Shown here: positions 1 through 6,574 of the stretch, in pieces
Numbering within the stretch: position 1 is the stretch's first letter
Layout of the letters: every line of letters starts with the position of its first letter
DNA from: Spirochaetales bacterium
GTDB lineage: Bacteria; Spirochaetota; Spirochaetia; Sphaerochaetales; Sphaerochaetaceae
NCBI GenBank assembly: GCA_022785155.1
Contig: JALFRH010000201.1
Coordinates: 1-7,786, forward strand
DNA: 7,786 nucleotides
Direction of reading: 5' to 3'
Notes under the pieces: generated by a model
The model's database searches: none
Told to the model about the DNA's origin: nothing
The model's input: the letters and a program-made list of their open reading frames with translations, nothing else
Program-made: the position numbers and the translations under genes

Positions 1-30
1 TTGTAGGATGGCCAGGAAAGAGTAGGAGAA

Positions 31-1401
31 TCACTCTGAGAACACTTCTTTTTCACCAATGGGTTTTATTCTTGAGTCATATACCTTTATATACAGGACG
101 ATGGAAACAATAAGTCCTATTCCCTCGGCTACAATGAAAGACAGCCATACGCCGTTTATTCCGATCATCTTTGAAAGAACATAGGCGACAGGAATCAAAA
201 CCAGAAGCTGTCTTGCAATGGAGACTATCATGGTGCCCATGCCGTATCCTGTGGCTTGGAATGATGAACCCAGACCTATGGATATAGCAGCAAATACGAA
301 ACAGAAGGAGATTGTCTTCAATGCAGGAACTCCCAGTCTATACATCTCTTCAGTGGCTGAGAAAAGTGAAAGCAAAGCATTTGGGAAGAGATTAAAGACC
401 AGAGTTCCCAATACCATGATCAAAACTGCAATGAGGGTTCCGATCTTTATGGTTGCCATCATCCTTTCCTTCTTTCTGGCTCCATAGTTATATGCAATGA
501 TCGGTACCATACCAGAGGAGAGGCCGAAGATAGGCATGAACACAAAGGACTGGAGCTTGAAATATACACTGAAGATGGATACCGCTGTAGTGCTGAAGCC
601 TATGAGAATAGCATTCATTGCTCCTGTCATTATGGTTCCGATACTATTGGTGATGATTGTAGGGGCACCTACAGCATATATGGATGAAACCATTCTCCTG
701 CTTAGTTTCAAGTGGTGTGGCTTTACGTTGATATATTTGTTTCTTAATACGAAAAAGAGGGATACGCTGCAGCTTACGGCCTGTCCAATGACAGTTGCAA
801 TTGCAGCTCCGTTTACACCCATTTCGAAAGTAAAGATGAAAACAGGATCCAGAATGATATTGGTGATGGCTCCGGTCATTTGGCTGACCATACTGGAGAA
901 GCTGTCTCCAGTTCCCTGTAGTATTCTTTCATTCATCATGGATATAAGCATAAAGAGGGAGAGCACCATGACTATCTCGGAGTAGCCTGTGGATAGATTG
1001 AGTAGTTCTACATCGTCTGTGAACAATGACATGAAGGGCTTGACTATAGTCAGTCCAAGGACAGCAAACAAAATCCAAGTGATTACAGCCAGAGTGATAC
1101 CGTTTCCTGCTGCCTTTGTTGCTGTCTCAGTATCATTTTCCCCCAGTTTTCTTGAGAGATATGATGCCATACCTACTCCTGTGCCTACACCAAAGGCAAT
1201 AAGTAGGTTCTGGAGAGGGAAGGCCAGGGAAACAGCTGTAAGGGCGGTTTCAGAAACACGGGCTACAAACATGGAGTCGACTATGTTGTAGAGAGCCTGA
1301 ATAAGCATACTTATCATCAAGGGCAATGACATCTTCATGATCAGATTGGTAATGCCCATGGTTCCCATTATGTTTTCGTTCTTTTCTTTTACATTGCTCA
1401 T
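31..1401 (-). CDS. MATE-family multidrug/metabolite efflux transporter
   Basis: A 456-residue integral membrane protein of the MATE (MOP superfamily) type, which exports drugs or metabolites in exchange for Na+ or H+. The length and the two-fold repeat fit the family: about 12 hydrophobic segments, with an N-terminal half (about 16-220) opening with LIMKMSLPLMISMLIQALYN and VDSMFVARVS, and a C-terminal half from about 243 (AVGAPTIITNSIGTIMTGAM, then the MVPIIAYNYGARKKERM loop at about 298-314). The ATG at 1401 is used, but no Shine-Dalgarno sequence precedes it; Met12 or Met15 are possible later starts, also without a clear site. It lies 70 bases downstream of the sugar transferase on the same strand, so read-through co-transcription is possible. 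Wzx flippases belong to the same superfamily, so a role in moving a glycan or lipid intermediate cannot be excluded. The family call is firm; the substrate is unknown. Confidence 0.93.
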   Translation of the reverse strand: MSNVKEKNENIMGTMGITNLIMKMSLPLMISMLIQALYNIVDSMFVARVSETALTAVSLAFPLQNLLIAFGVGTGVGMASYLSRKLGENDTETATKAAGNGITLAVITWILFAVLGLTIVKPFMSLFTDDVELLNLSTGYSEIVMVLSLFMLISMMNERILQGTGDSFSSMVSQMTGAITNIILDPVFIFTFEMGVNGAAIATVIGQAVSCSVSLFFVLRNKYINVKPHHLKLSRRMVSSIYAVGAPTIITNSIGTIMTGAMNAILIGFSTTAVSIFSVYFKLQSFVFMPIFGLSSGMVPIIAYNYGARKKERMMATIKIGTLIAVLIMVLGTLVFNLFPNALLSLFSATEEMYRLGVPALKTISFCFVFAAISIGLGSSFQATGYGMGTMIVSIARQLLVLIPVAYVLSKMIGINGVWLSFIVAEGIGLIVSIVLYIKVYDSRIKPIGEKEVFSE

Positions 1402-1450
1402 AAGGGAATACGATAGGTTAAATAAAATATTAGTTCAATTGGTTTGGGTT

Positions 1451-1473
1451 AATATTTTCCATTAGGAAATATT
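1451..1473. repeat. AT-rich hairpin between sugar transferase and MATE gene
   Basis: AATATT and AATATT arms flank TTCC / ATTA / GGAA and can fold into a stem of about nine pairs with one bulged base. It overlaps the stop codon of the sugar transferase. On the minus strand it is followed by AACCC rather than a U-run, so it is not a convincing intrinsic terminator. It may weaken read-through or protect the 3' end of the transferase mRNA. The rest of the gap (1402-1450) holds no clear promoter: a TTGAAC at 1438-1433 has only a poor TATCGT box 17 bases on. Confidence 0.35.
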
Positions 1474-2140
1474 AAGTTCCTTCCTTTGAAATCATTACGA
1501 ATGCAGTTTTGAAGATGAGCTTAAGATCCATCCATACAGATCTTTTCTGTATATACTCCACATCCATTGCAACCCATTCTCTGAAAGGTACATCATCCCT
1601 CTTTTTTCTAGTCTGCCAGATGCATGTAAGGCCCGGTTTGACTAAGAGTCTCTTCAAGTCTTCTCGTGAATACTGAACCACTTCCTTCATGATCGGGGGT
1701 CTAGGACCTACAACAGACATGTCTCCCAATAAAACATTCAAAAGCTGAGGTAGTTCATCGATGCTTGTCTTTCTGATGAAGTGTCCTATTTTGGTCACTC
1801 TTGGATCGTCGTGCATCTTAAAGGCCGGACCATCCTTTTCATTGTCTTTCATCATGGAATCCAGCATATCTTCCGCACCTATGATCATGGAACGGAACTT
1901 GAACATCTTAAAAGGTTTTCCTCTTCTCCCTATTCTTTCCGATACATAGAAGGGTGAACCCTTGGGATCATCTATGAAGATTATCAGTGCGATTATTAGA
2001 AAAGGGATGAAGAGAACAATGAGAAAAACAAAAGAAAAAATTATGTCGAAAGTTCTTTTTATGAAAGAATAAAAAGGCTTTTCTTTGCTTCCAATTGAAG
2101 AAAGTGTAAGATCGGATGGATATTTGAACATCGAATCCAA
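1472..2140 (-). CDS. Undecaprenyl-phosphate sugar phosphotransferase (initiating transferase, minimal PglC/WcaJ C-terminal type)
   Basis: A bacterial sugar transferase (monotopic phosphoglycosyl transferase) of 222 residues. It moves a sugar-1-phosphate from a UDP-sugar to undecaprenyl phosphate on the inner face of the membrane, the first step of lipid-linked glycan assembly. Visible: a positively charged KRTFDI entry, a single hydrophobic re-entrant segment at about 33-55, the KMFKFRSM motif at 78-85, DPRVTKIGHFIRKTSIDELP at 112-131 with the family's catalytic Asp-Glu pair at 128-129, VGPRP at 144-148, and PGLTCIWQ at 169-176. It lacks the N-terminal multi-TM/CoA-binding region of WbaP/WcaJ long forms, so it is the minimal catalytic form. 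TTG at 2140 is preferred over the ATG three codons later because a GGAGG site sits 7 bases upstream of the TTG. It is divergent from glf with its own promoter. The sugar (Gal, Glc or an amino sugar) cannot be told from sequence alone. Confidence 0.92.
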   Translation of the reverse strand: MDSMFKYPSDLTLSSIGSKEKPFYSFIKRTFDIIFSFVFLIVLFIPFLIIALIIFIDDPKGSPFYVSERIGRRGKPFKMFKFRSMIIGAEDMLDSMMKDNEKDGPAFKMHDDPRVTKIGHFIRKTSIDELPQLLNVLLGDMSVVGPRPPIMKEVVQYSREDLKRLLVKPGLTCIWQTRKKRDDVPFREWVAMDVEYIQKRSVWMDLKLIFKTAFVMISKEGT

Positions 2141-2147
2141 TTAATAA

Positions 2148-2156
2148 CCTCCCCCC
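2148..2156 (-). promoter_or_regulatory. Poly-G ribosome binding site deciding a TTG start
   Basis: Read on the minus strand this is GGGGGGAGG followed by TTATTAA and then TTG. The 7-base spacing to the TTG is ideal, whereas the next in-frame ATG would be 16 bases away, so the TTG at 2140 is the supported start. A run of six G in an AT-rich leader is noticeable and recurs upstream of the licD-family gene. Confidence 0.7.
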
Positions 2157-2157
2157 A

Positions 2158-2179
2158 TAACTAAAAAAGTTTTTCGTTA
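2158..2179. repeat. 22-bp near-perfect palindrome in the sugar-transferase leader
   Basis: The plus strand reads TAAC-T-AAAAA-AG-TTTTT-C-GTTA: all outer and inner positions pair except one T/C mismatch, with a two-base centre. It lies right after the predicted transcription start of the minus-strand sugar transferase and just upstream of its ribosome binding site. It could be a repressor operator or an mRNA hairpin next to the Shine-Dalgarno sequence. The A/T-rich core makes chance partly responsible, but the GTTA/TAAC ends extend it beyond a simple A-tract/T-tract pair. Confidence 0.45.
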
Positions 2180-2186
2180 CGCATTC

Positions 2187-2215
2187 TTTATACCTTTAAA
2201 ATAGGAAGAATGCAA
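2187..2215 (-). promoter_or_regulatory. Sigma-70-type promoter for the sugar transferase
   Basis: On the minus strand TTGCAT (2215-2210) is followed after exactly 17 bases by TATAAA (2192-2187). The predicted start is near 2180, giving a leader of about 40 bases. The -10 box matches 5 of 6 consensus positions; the -35 box keeps only the TTG. Confidence 0.55.
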
Positions 2216-2254
2216 CAATATACAACTTCTATTTGTGTTTTTATGAAAGTGGGC

Positions 2255-2283
2255 CTGTCTTCATCCTATATTCATGGTACAAT
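2255..2283 (+). promoter_or_regulatory. Extended -10 promoter for glf
   Basis: TACAAT at 2278-2283 is preceded by TG plus one base (2275-2277), an extended -10 element, with a weak -35 (CTGTCT, 2255-2260) at 17-base spacing. Transcription would begin near 2290 and leave a leader of about 24 bases containing the AAAGGA ribosome binding site at 2302-2307, seven or so bases before the ATG. It is back-to-back with the sugar-transferase promoter within a 173-base divergent gap. Confidence 0.55.
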
Positions 2284-2313
2284 ATTTGGAGGTGAAGCAT
2301 TAAAGGATTTTAT

Positions 2314-3426
2314 ATGTATGATTATTTGATAGTTGGGGCGGGCCTCTATGGTTCTGTCTTTGCCAGAGAAGCTACGGACAGGGGATATAAGTGTCTTGTA
2401 ATAGACAAGAGGGGACATATAGGGGGGAATGTATATACAGAGAGAATCGAAGGAATCAATGTACATAAATATGGCGCCCACATATTCCACACTAATAACA
2501 AGAGGGTATGGGAATACCTGTCACGGTTCACGACTTTTAATCGCTTTACGAATTCTCCCGTAGCCAACTATAAGGGTGAGCTCTATTCCCTTCCCTTCAA
2601 TATGTACACCTTTAATAAGATGTGGGGTGTCGTCACACCGGAAGAAGCCCAAAGAAAAATCGAAGAACAGAGAAGGGAAATAAAGGGGGAGCCGAGAAAC
2701 CTTGAAGAGCAGGCCATATCACTGGTAGGTAGGGACATCTATGAGAAATTGATAAAGGGATACACTGAAAAACAGTGGGGAAGGGCTTGTAAGGATCTTC
2801 CTTCATTTATTATCAAGCGTCTTCCTGTACGTCTGACCTTCGACAACAACTATTTCAACGCCCTCTATCAGGGGATACCTGTAGGGGGATATACGGAGAT
2901 GGTGGAGAGAATTCTGGATAAAATAGAAGTAGGATTAGGAGAAGATTATCTAAGTGATAAGAAAAAATGGGATGATCTGGCGGAAAGAGTCGTGTATACG
3001 GGTCCTATAGACGCCTACTTCCAGTATGCACTGGGTTATTTGGAATATCGTAGTGTAAGATTTGATACCGAGGTTTTGGATATATCCAATTTCCAAGGAA
3101 ATGCCGCTGTAAATTACACGGATTCACAGACTCCTTGGACTAGAATAATCGAGCATAAGTGGTTTGAGTTTGGTAAAGATGGGGATGGAAATGATATCCC
3201 AAAGACTATAATTAGCAAGGAGTACAGTTCTGAATGGAAACCTGGGGATGAGCCATACTATCCTGTAAACGATGAAAGGAACAGTGAACTGTATAGACAA
3301 TATAAAGCACTGGCAGAAACTGAAGACAAAGTATTCTTCGGAGGGAGGCTTGGTGAGTATAAATACTACGATATGGATGCTGTCGTAGATGCAGTCTTGA
3401 AAAAGTGTGACGAGGTATTCTCCTGA
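2314..3426 (+). CDS. glf: UDP-galactopyranose mutase
   Basis: A flavoenzyme of 370 residues, the normal length for bacterial UGM, that interconverts UDP-galactopyranose and UDP-galactofuranose in the cytosol to supply the Galf donor. Visible: an N-terminal FAD-binding Rossmann motif VGAGLYGS (7-14) with the acidic strand end at Asp31 and RGHIGGN (33-39); KYGAHIFHT (52-60); GYTEKQWG (149-156); the FNALYQGIPVGGYTEM stretch at 181-196; TRIIEHK (276-282); EPYYP (313-317); and the C-terminal GGRLGEYKYYDMD (343-355). Residues matching known UGM substrate contacts are all present: Trp155, Arg173, Tyr185, Arg277, Arg345, Tyr351 and Asp353. The ATG is supported by AAAGGA upstream. It is divergent from the initiating transferase and convergent with the wzz-like gene, only 47 bases away. 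Its presence implies that the local glycan contains galactofuranose, although no Galf transferase is in the window. Confidence 0.97.
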   Translation: MYDYLIVGAGLYGSVFAREATDRGYKCLVIDKRGHIGGNVYTERIEGINVHKYGAHIFHTNNKRVWEYLSRFTTFNRFTNSPVANYKGELYSLPFNMYTFNKMWGVVTPEEAQRKIEEQRREIKGEPRNLEEQAISLVGRDIYEKLIKGYTEKQWGRACKDLPSFIIKRLPVRLTFDNNYFNALYQGIPVGGYTEMVERILDKIEVGLGEDYLSDKKKWDDLAERVVYTGPIDAYFQYALGYLEYRSVRFDTEVLDISNFQGNAAVNYTDSQTPWTRIIEHKWFEFGKDGDGNDIPKTIISKEYSSEWKPGDEPYYPVNDERNSELYRQYKALAETEDKVFFGGRLGEYKYYDMDAVVDAVLKKCDEVFS

Positions 3427-3455
3427 AAAAATGCCTCCCGTTTTTTGTGGGAGGC
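3426..3455 (-). terminator. Rho-independent terminator of the wzz-like gene
   Basis: GCCTCCC (3433-3439) and GGGAGGC (3449-3455) form a 7-bp GC-rich stem with a 9-base loop. Read on the minus strand the stem is followed by A and then six T, so the terminator works for the wzz-like gene, whose stop lies 18 bases before the stem. In the plus direction the 3' side is CTATGAG with no T-run, so it is weak at best for glf. The T-run overlaps the last base of the glf stop codon. Confidence 0.8.
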
Positions 3456-3473
3456 CTATGAGACGGGAAGTCA

Positions 3474-4778
3474 TCATCCAAGATACTTTTTATAGTATTC
3501 CCTATAAGTCATAAACTTGAAGATATTAAAGTGTACATACTCTGAATCACTCTCAAACTTTGTGACCATTGGATCTGTAACGTTGATTCCATTGATGACG
3601 AAATAGTAGTTTTCAGCATTGATGAGAGCACAGTCTCTTGCAAAGTTCTTTGCTTCTTCAATGGTGTTTTTGCCTGGTTTCAGGACAATAAGTGCAGCAT
3701 CTGTGTTTTCCAAGGAAGAGAGGACAGATGGATCCTCTTCCAATGATGGAAGGGGAGAAGCAACCAAAGAAATATTGTTCTTCTTTGCAGCTTCATTCAG
3801 CTTATCTGCAAAGGAAGCGTTGTCTCCTGCAGATATCGATGAAACCAAGACACGGTTCTTTCCCAATAACTTGTTGATGATATATTCGAACTCCTTCCCC
3901 GATACGTTATTACCCTTATAGAGAGGAATGCATGAAAGGAGATGATCGTCGAGATATGGAATATCTGAAATATCTGTCGAGAAATAAATGTGGTTGTCGA
4001 AGAAACTCATAAAGAAGTCGATGGCGGCTCCCAAGACAATGCCAATCAGGACAATGATGACCATGGTCTTGCCTCTTGTAGTCACCTTTGTCTGCATATA
4101 TTCAGAAGAAATCTTGATGGCATCATCTTGTATCTGGCCGATCTGGATATCAATGGTCTTGATGTTATCTTTCAAAGCCAATATCTTCTGGTAGTTTGTA
4201 TTGCTGGTATCTTCAGAGGCGAAGGAAAGATTATTCAAATCATCGATTTCGTTATTGATGGTGGCCTTGGCATTGTTCAACTCTGTAAGCAGGACGCTCT
4301 TGAAATTTGAGTTGATCAAATTGATGGCATAATCGATGTATTCTTTTTGTAACTGGATATCCTCCTCAACCATTTTTGAAAGATATACATTGATAGTATA
4401 GTCGCTATCGGAAATGCTTGTATTTCCAAGAAATTTATCTGCAACATATTTCTTTGGATCCAAGCCTTTTTCCTCAATGAATCCTTGGATGGTATCATTA
4501 TGCTTCATCATTTGTACAACTTGGCTGGTTTTTTTGTATTTGACCCCGTAGAGATTGGTGAAAGTAGAGTTTTCTCTTACTTCATATACAAAGGAAGCAG
4601 AAGCATCATAGGCAGGTTCATACAATACATAGGCATATACAAAGCTTAATATGACGGATATCACTACGGCGATGACCATAAGCTTTGTGTGCGACATCAT
4701 CTTTTTAATAAGAGATCCTATTCTGATTTCCTCTTCCTCGTCTGAATATGTATAGCTGTTGTAGTCGTTGTTATCCAT
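3474..4778 (-). CDS. Wzz/Wzc-like chain-length protein with degenerate BY-kinase-like cytoplasmic domain
   Basis: A 434-residue polysaccharide co-polymerase-type protein. Seen: an acidic tyrosine-bearing N-tail (Tyr6, 9, 11; DEEEE 13-17), TM1 at about 33-53, an extracytoplasmic helical region (about 55-235, likely coiled coil near 165-225), TM2 at about 238-260, then about 170 cytoplasmic residues. That part follows the order of a BY-kinase: a post-TM linker (STDISDIPYLDDHLLSCIPL, 267-286), a first strand and P-loop position (RVLVSS 309-314, then AGDNASF 317-323 where GxGKST is expected), SLVASPLPS at 337-345 where the DTPP Walker B segment should be, DAALIVLKPGK (360-370), and VINGIN (394-399). 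The Walker lysine and Walker B aspartate are missing and the stretch between them is much shortened, so ATP hydrolysis is unlikely. Five tyrosines lie in the last 21 residues. The Pro-rich motif usual before TM2 is absent. ATG has GGAG six bases upstream. Expected role: setting glycan chain length with a Wzy polymerase; the pseudokinase reading is inference. Confidence 0.85.
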   Translation of the reverse strand: MDNNDYNSYTYSDEEEEIRIGSLIKKMMSHTKLMVIAVVISVILSFVYAYVLYEPAYDASASFVYEVRENSTFTNLYGVKYKKTSQVVQMMKHNDTIQGFIEEKGLDPKKYVADKFLGNTSISDSDYTINVYLSKMVEEDIQLQKEYIDYAINLINSNFKSVLLTELNNAKATINNEIDDLNNLSFASEDTSNTNYQKILALKDNIKTIDIQIGQIQDDAIKISSEYMQTKVTTRGKTMVIIVLIGIVLGAAIDFFMSFFDNHIYFSTDISDIPYLDDHLLSCIPLYKGNNVSGKEFEYIINKLLGKNRVLVSSISAGDNASFADKLNEAAKKNNISLVASPLPSLEEDPSVLSSLENTDAALIVLKPGKNTIEEAKNFARDCALINAENYYFVINGINVTDPMVTKFESDSEYVHFNIFKFMTYREYYKKYLG

Positions 4779-4784
4779 GTAAAT

Positions 4785-4788
4785 CTCC
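4785..4788 (-). promoter_or_regulatory. Ribosome binding site of the wzz-like gene
   Basis: On the minus strand GGAG lies six bases before the ATG at 4778, which supports that start. No convincing -35/-10 pair was found for this gene in the upstream 240-base divergent gap. Confidence 0.6.
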
Positions 4789-4868
4789 TATATAAAAAAT
4801 TATCATTGAAAGGATAAAGATACAATAGTTTAGTTATAGAAGCATATTTCCATAGAAGTATGATAAAA

Positions 4869-4922
4869 ATGGATAAGTTTCACTGTATTGTCGGGTTGAA
4901 AACAATTATTCAAATTATCCAT
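4869..4922. repeat. Inverted repeat in the wzz/wzx divergent intergenic region
   Basis: ATGGATAA at 4869-4876 and its exact reverse complement TTATCCAT at 4915-4922 are 38 bases apart, and a third copy (TTATCCAT) occurs at 4771-4778 over the wzz-like start codon. Between the arms lies a smaller dyad, TTGAA / TTCAA (4896-4900 and 4909-4913). These could be binding sites for a regulator of the two divergent genes; eight-base arms in AT-rich DNA can also arise by chance. The whole gap 4779-5018 shows no other clear element. Confidence 0.3.
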
Positions 4923-4967
4923 CTGAAATTGTATTCATGGTCTTGTTTTGTTGATACTATATTTCGG

Positions 4968-4997
4968 TTGATAACAAACAATTAGTAATGGTATTTT
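4968..4997 (+). promoter_or_regulatory. Possible promoter for the flippase gene
   Basis: TTGATA (4968-4973) and TATTTT (4992-4997) are separated by 18 bases, with a predicted start near 5004, only about 15 bases before the ATG. Both boxes are near consensus for an AT-rich region but such pairs are common by chance, so this is tentative. No good Shine-Dalgarno sequence precedes the ATG at 5019. Confidence 0.3.
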
Positions 4998-5018
4998 GTA
5001 ATACATAAAGCTACTGAA

Positions 5019-6461
5019 ATGAAAAATAAGAGTATTAGATACAATTTCTTATATAGTACGGCATATCAGATATTAAATGTGCTCACATCATTTGTTACGG
5101 CTCCCTATCTTTCCCGTGTGCTTGGGGCCGAAGCGATTGGAATACAAAGCTATACACAATCTATACAACAATACTTCTTGATGTTTGCAGCCCTTGGAAC
5201 CTTTTCTTATGGTTCTAGGGAAATATCCATGAATAGGGATGATCCATATAAGCGAAGCAAGCTGTTTTGGGAAATTGAGTTGATTGTTGTAGCCACCACG
5301 TCGATGGCCGTGTTGTCTTCTTTGGCACTTCTTTGGTCTAAATATAGGATATATTATATCGTTCTTTCCATTGGCATATTTGCCAGTATGTTTGATATTT
5401 CATGGTTTTTCAGTGGGTTGGAGGAATTTAAACTTACTGTCATTCGAAACACAATATTCAAAATTCTTGGAATAATCTGCACTTTCGTTTTTATTAATCA
5501 ACCAGAAGATTTACTGTTGTATATGATCATACAGATGGTATCTACGTTTCTTTCCAATCTTTCCCTTTGGCCATATCTGAGGGGAATGCTTGTCAAGGTA
5601 AACTATAAAGAGTTCAGATTCGCCAATCATATTCATGAGACTTTAATATATTTTATTCCTTCCATAGCAACCTCGATTTATACAGTTCTGGATAAAACTT
5701 TAATCGGGATGATTACAGACAGTGCCGCTCAGAATGGATATTACCAACAGGCTGAGAAGGTGATGAATCTGGCAAAGAGTGTTGTATTCTCAGCAATTAA
5801 TTCTGTCGTCGGGGTACGCAATTCATATCTATATTCAGAAAAGAAGTATGAAGAAATACAGTTGATGATAAAACGCTCTTTTGATTTTATCTTCTTTGCT
5901 GGCTTTGCCAGTTGTTTCGGTATAATGGGAATTGCAAAAACCTTTGTACCACTATTCTTTGGGCAGGGATATGAGCCTGTTATTGTACTATTGTATTTGT
6001 TCAGCCCAATTATTGTTATCATTGGAATAAGCAACTGTCTTTGTTATCAATACTTCACTCCATGTGGAAAGAGAAAACAAAGCACTTATTTTTTGTTTGC
6101 CGGTTCCTTCGTCAATTTAATCTTGAATTTGATGCTTATTCCTAAGTTCGGAGCATATGGTGCGGCAATTGCCTCAGTTGCAGCTGAAAGTGTCATCTCT
6201 GTTCTATATGTGGTATATAGCAAGCAATATGGCAATGTGAGAATGTTGGTAAGTACAGGAGCCAAAAAGATGATCTCTGGCTTTGGAATGTTTGTTGTGG
6301 TTTTTTCCATGAATAGTATCCAAATCAATCCACTATTCCTCGTCCTTCTTCAAATCGCAGTGGGAGCAATGGTATATGGTTTGATTTTGATTATCTTGAG
6401 AGATAAGTGGATATTGGAATCTCTGCAAACCGTGATGAATAAAGTAAAGAATCATGTTTGA
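5019..6461 (+). CDS. wzx: Wzx-type polysaccharide flippase
   Basis: A 480-residue polytopic membrane protein of the polysaccharide transporter (PST) family, which flips undecaprenyl-diphosphate-linked repeat units across the cytoplasmic membrane. Visible: the family opening NFLYSTAYQILNVLTSFVTA (9-28) with PYLSRVLGAEAIG (29-41), GTFSYGSREIS (60-70), the LDKTLIG segment (224-230) followed by NGYYQQAEKV (239-248), and the C-terminal repeat with LILNLMLIPKFGAYGAAIAS (367-386). About 12-14 hydrophobic segments are spread over the length, as normal for Wzx, and no gap or frameshift is seen. The ATG start has only a poor ribosome binding site, so translation may be inefficient. It is divergent from the wzz-like gene and convergent with the licD-family gene, so a pathway partner on each side supports the flippase role. 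The repeat-unit structure cannot be deduced. Confidence 0.93.
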   Translation: MKNKSIRYNFLYSTAYQILNVLTSFVTAPYLSRVLGAEAIGIQSYTQSIQQYFLMFAALGTFSYGSREISMNRDDPYKRSKLFWEIELIVVATTSMAVLSSLALLWSKYRIYYIVLSIGIFASMFDISWFFSGLEEFKLTVIRNTIFKILGIICTFVFINQPEDLLLYMIIQMVSTFLSNLSLWPYLRGMLVKVNYKEFRFANHIHETLIYFIPSIATSIYTVLDKTLIGMITDSAAQNGYYQQAEKVMNLAKSVVFSAINSVVGVRNSYLYSEKKYEEIQLMIKRSFDFIFFAGFASCFGIMGIAKTFVPLFFGQGYEPVIVLLYLFSPIIVIIGISNCLCYQYFTPCGKRKQSTYFLFAGSFVNLILNLMLIPKFGAYGAAIASVAAESVISVLYVVYSKQYGNVRMLVSTGAKKMISGFGMFVVVFSMNSIQINPLFLVLLQIAVGAMVYGLILIILRDKWILESLQTVMNKVKNHV

Positions 6462-6535
6462 CTTCAAGCCGACTCTTTTCTTGTCTATTGAACATAAAAG
6501 AGCAAAAGTGGCATGAAAAGATCCTTATTATTTAT

Positions 6536-6559
6536 GCATATCGGTTATGCTCCATATGC
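6536..6559. repeat. Hairpin in the convergent wzx/licD gap
   Basis: GCATAT-c-GG and CCATATGC form an eight-pair stem with one bulged base around a seven-base loop. An overlapping alternative is CTCCA (6550-6554) with TGGAG (6562-6566), which on the plus strand is followed after five bases by TTTTT (6572-6576). Either may act as a weak terminator for the flippase transcript; neither is a textbook intrinsic terminator. The gap 6462-6574 also holds CTCTTTT (6473-6479) and AAAAGAG (6496-6502) as a further dyad, and no gene is supported in it. Confidence 0.3.
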
Positions 6560-6574
6560 CGTGGAGAATCATTT

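Noticed and set aside
1..30. Possible gene end or terminator to the left of the MATE stop
   Set aside because: Only 30 bases are available; no hairpin with a T-run and no recognisable coding sequence can be supported.
497..985. Long plus-strand open frames inside the MATE gene (also 218-487 and 989-1291)
   Set aside because: They lie wholly antisense to a well-recognised transporter, have no ribosome binding site or recognisable domain, and are low-stop-codon shadows.
1402..1438. Leaderless MATE transcript from TTGAAC-N17-TATCGT
   Set aside because: The -10 box is poor and the idea rests only on the lack of a Shine-Dalgarno sequence; co-transcription with the sugar transferase is equally likely.
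2288..2301. GGAGGTGA with an in-frame ATT as an alternative glf start
   Set aside because: ATT starts are very rare, the site is at or before the predicted transcription start, and the ATG at 2314 has its own AAAGGA and matches the normal UGM N-terminus.
2274..2303. Nine-codon ORF (MVQYLEVKH) just upstream of glf as a leader peptide
   Set aside because: Its start codon overlaps the extended -10 element, so it would lie mostly upstream of the predicted transcription start, and it has no ribosome binding site.
3619..4310. Plus-strand open frames antisense to the wzz-like gene
   Set aside because: Shadow frames with no family pattern and no ribosome binding site; the minus-strand gene has clear Wzz topology.
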